A stretch of DNA of 64,000 nucleotides from Sphingomonas sp. NFR04 (GTDB taxonomy: Bacteria; Pseudomonadota; Alphaproteobacteria; Sphingomonadales; Sphingomonadaceae): positions 248,001 through 312,000 of the forward strand of contig NZ_FORV01000004.1 of NCBI RefSeq assembly GCF_900114095.1, read 5' to 3'. Positions 63,286 through 64,000 of the stretch are shown here, one piece after another; the stretch's first letter is position 1; each line of letters begins with the position of its first letter. The notes under the pieces are model-generated. The model did not search any database and was not told the DNA's origin. It saw only the letters and a list, made by a program, of their open reading frames with translations. A program made the position numbers and the translations under genes.

Positions 63286-63462
63286 AAATTCCTCCCGGGC
63301 ACGGGGAAGGGGGGGGGCACGCCGTGCCAGCCGCGTGGTGGAGGGGCCGCCGCTAGCGGCGGTGCGGGTGCGGGTGGAGGATGGGCCGGGACCACCGCGC
63401 CTGCGGCGCGGCCCCTCCACCATGCTTCGCATGGTCCCCCTCCCCGTGCCGGGGAGGAATTT
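63286..63462. repeat. Long imperfect inverted repeat in front of the XRE gene
   Basis: The left end AAATTCCTCCCGGGCACGGG followed by a run of nine G (63309-63317) mirrors the right end CCCCGTGCCGGGGAGGAATT (63443-63462). Internal palindromes GCCGCTAGCGGC, CGCGCCTGCGGCGCG and CATGCTTCGCATG are nested between. It belongs to the window's GC-rich repeat class. Its last bases are 15 before the regulator's ATG and could affect its translation. Confidence 0.7.
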
Positions 63463-63477
63463 TAGGGAGGAGCACCC

Positions 63478-64000
63478 ATGGCCGAACGCAAACTCTTCGC
63501 CGGGCACGCCATCCGCCGGCTGCGCTTCCAGCTCGGCGTCACCCAGGCGGCGATGGCGGAGGCGCTGGAGATTTCGGCCAGCTATCTCAACCTGGTCGAG
63601 CGCAACCAGCGGCCGATCTCCGCCGCGCTGATGCTCAAGCTGGCCGAGACCTATGACTTCGATCCCCGCCGCCTCGCCGCGGCCGAGCCCGGCGGCGGGG
63701 CCGAGGCGCTGCGGCGGCGGCTGGCCGACCCGCTGTTCGCCGACCTCGCCATCGATCGCCACCAGCTCGAGGAATGGCTGGCCGGCGCGCCCGACGGCGC
63801 CGAGGCCTTTGCCCGCGCCTATGACCGGATGGGCGATGCCGCCGCGCCGCTCCCCGGCGCCGCGCAGGATCCCGGCCCCCAAGTCCGCCGCGCGATCGAA
63901 CGCTGGCGCAACCATTTCGCCGATCTCGACGCCGCCGGCGAGGCGCTGGCCGACGAACTGCGCATGGCCGGCGACTCCTATGGCGCGATGGCCGAGCGGC
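63478..64000 (+). CDS. XRE-type regulator of the ScfR/RamB class (3' end cut by window edge)
   Basis: Only the first 174 codons are visible. The N-terminal HTH_XRE is complete: FAGHAIRRLRFQLGVTQAAMAEALEISASYLNLVERNQRPIS is a strong helix-turn-helix. It is followed by MLKLAETYDFDPRRLA and a helical region. In ScfR/RamB proteins an IrrE/ImmA-like domain follows, which lies beyond the window. Divergence from aceA supports a regulator of the glyoxylate shunt or short-chain acyl metabolism. The ATG at 63478 has GGGAGGAG upstream. Confidence 0.87.
   Translation, partial: MAERKLFAGHAIRRLRFQLGVTQAAMAEALEISASYLNLVERNQRPISAALMLKLAETYDFDPRRLAAAEPGGGAEALRRRLADPLFADLAIDRHQLEEWLAGAPDGAEAFARAYDRMGDAAAPLPGAAQDPGPQVRRAIERWRNHFADLDAAGEALADELRMAGDSYGAMAER

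Larger units (their letters stand above)
63083..63477. other. Divergent control region of aceA and the XRE regulator
   Basis: A 395 bp gap containing a perfect palindrome TGTAAA-GTA-TTTACA (63212-63226), a CCAATTGG box at about 63245 and a long imperfect inverted repeat (63286-63462) next to the regulator gene. The sequence between is partly GT-rich (GTGTGGGTGTGTTGTTGG). The aceA promoter should lie between 63083 and about 63230. No protein gene is seen. Confidence 0.6.

Overview
The window reads as chromosomal DNA of a high-GC alphaproteobacterium, most likely a sphingomonad (Sphingomonas or a close relative). That rests on two large TonB-dependent receptors (one Oar-like, with an N-terminal carboxypeptidase-regulatory domain), a LytS/LytTR pair beside them, a De Ley-Doudoroff galactonate cluster served by an SSS symporter, M61 and isoaspartyl peptidases, an XRE regulator divergent from isocitrate lyase, and many short GC-rich palindromic intergenic repeats. 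Nearly all of it looks like ordinary chromosome. I see no prophage, integrase, transposase, CRISPR array, rRNA or tRNA.

Layout. 1-5.6 kb: partial corrinoid adenosyltransferase, DUF2231 membrane protein coupled to a PQQ-type sugar dehydrogenase lipoprotein, an EF-hand lipoprotein, HIG1 protein, GluQRS and an HNH nuclease. 5.6-11.6 kb: a long inverted repeat, class A PBP, 3-hydroxybutyryl-CoA dehydrogenase, a TSUP permease, a gene-poor stretch and ispG. 11.8-17.2 kb: isoaspartyl peptidase, M61 peptidase, pyrophosphatase, DUF1345 protein and a PHP phosphoesterase. 17.2-21.3 kb: galactonate regulator divergent from transporter-dgoK-dgoA. 21.3-26.8 kb: a small cargo-like gene between inverted repeats, then the split ribonucleotide reductase genes (nrdB behind three tiny envelope genes; nrdA followed by a DUF559 gene). 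27.2-32.5 kb: AraC/GyrI regulator, secreted amidase, gpmA, dienelactone hydrolase and an FUSC protein. 32.7-40.7 kb: two TonB-dependent receptors around a LytTR response regulator and LytS-type kinase. 40.9-47 kb: ligA, an MBL hydrolase, a membrane protein and uvrB. 47-50.8 kb: a hicAB toxin-antitoxin pair, a lipoprotein, a structured RNA-like region with an 18-codon ORF and an extreme Shine-Dalgarno, an EAL protein with a degenerate GGDEF motif, and a small secreted protein. 50.9-58.7 kb: mutS, a polytopic membrane protein, malic enzyme and an SDR. 58.8-64 kb: acyl-CoA dehydrogenase, GPH-type symporter, aceA with a 51-residue companion, and a truncated XRE/ScfR-type regulator.

Metabolically the window joins sugar-acid use (transporter, KDGal kinase, KDPGal aldolase giving pyruvate and glyceraldehyde 3-phosphate), C2/fatty-acid use (acyl-CoA dehydrogenase, hydroxyacyl-CoA dehydrogenase, isocitrate lyase, malic enzyme) and DNA maintenance (ligA, uvrB, mutS, nrdAB). 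The items most worth a second look are the leader-like RNA region at 48.26-48.60 kb, the hicAB promoter palindromes with an HTH-less HicB, the ATP-cone-less ribonucleotide reductase, the repeat-bracketed gene at 21.4 kb, the terminator-separated receptor/two-component arrangement, and the repeat captured inside the DUF559 reading frame.
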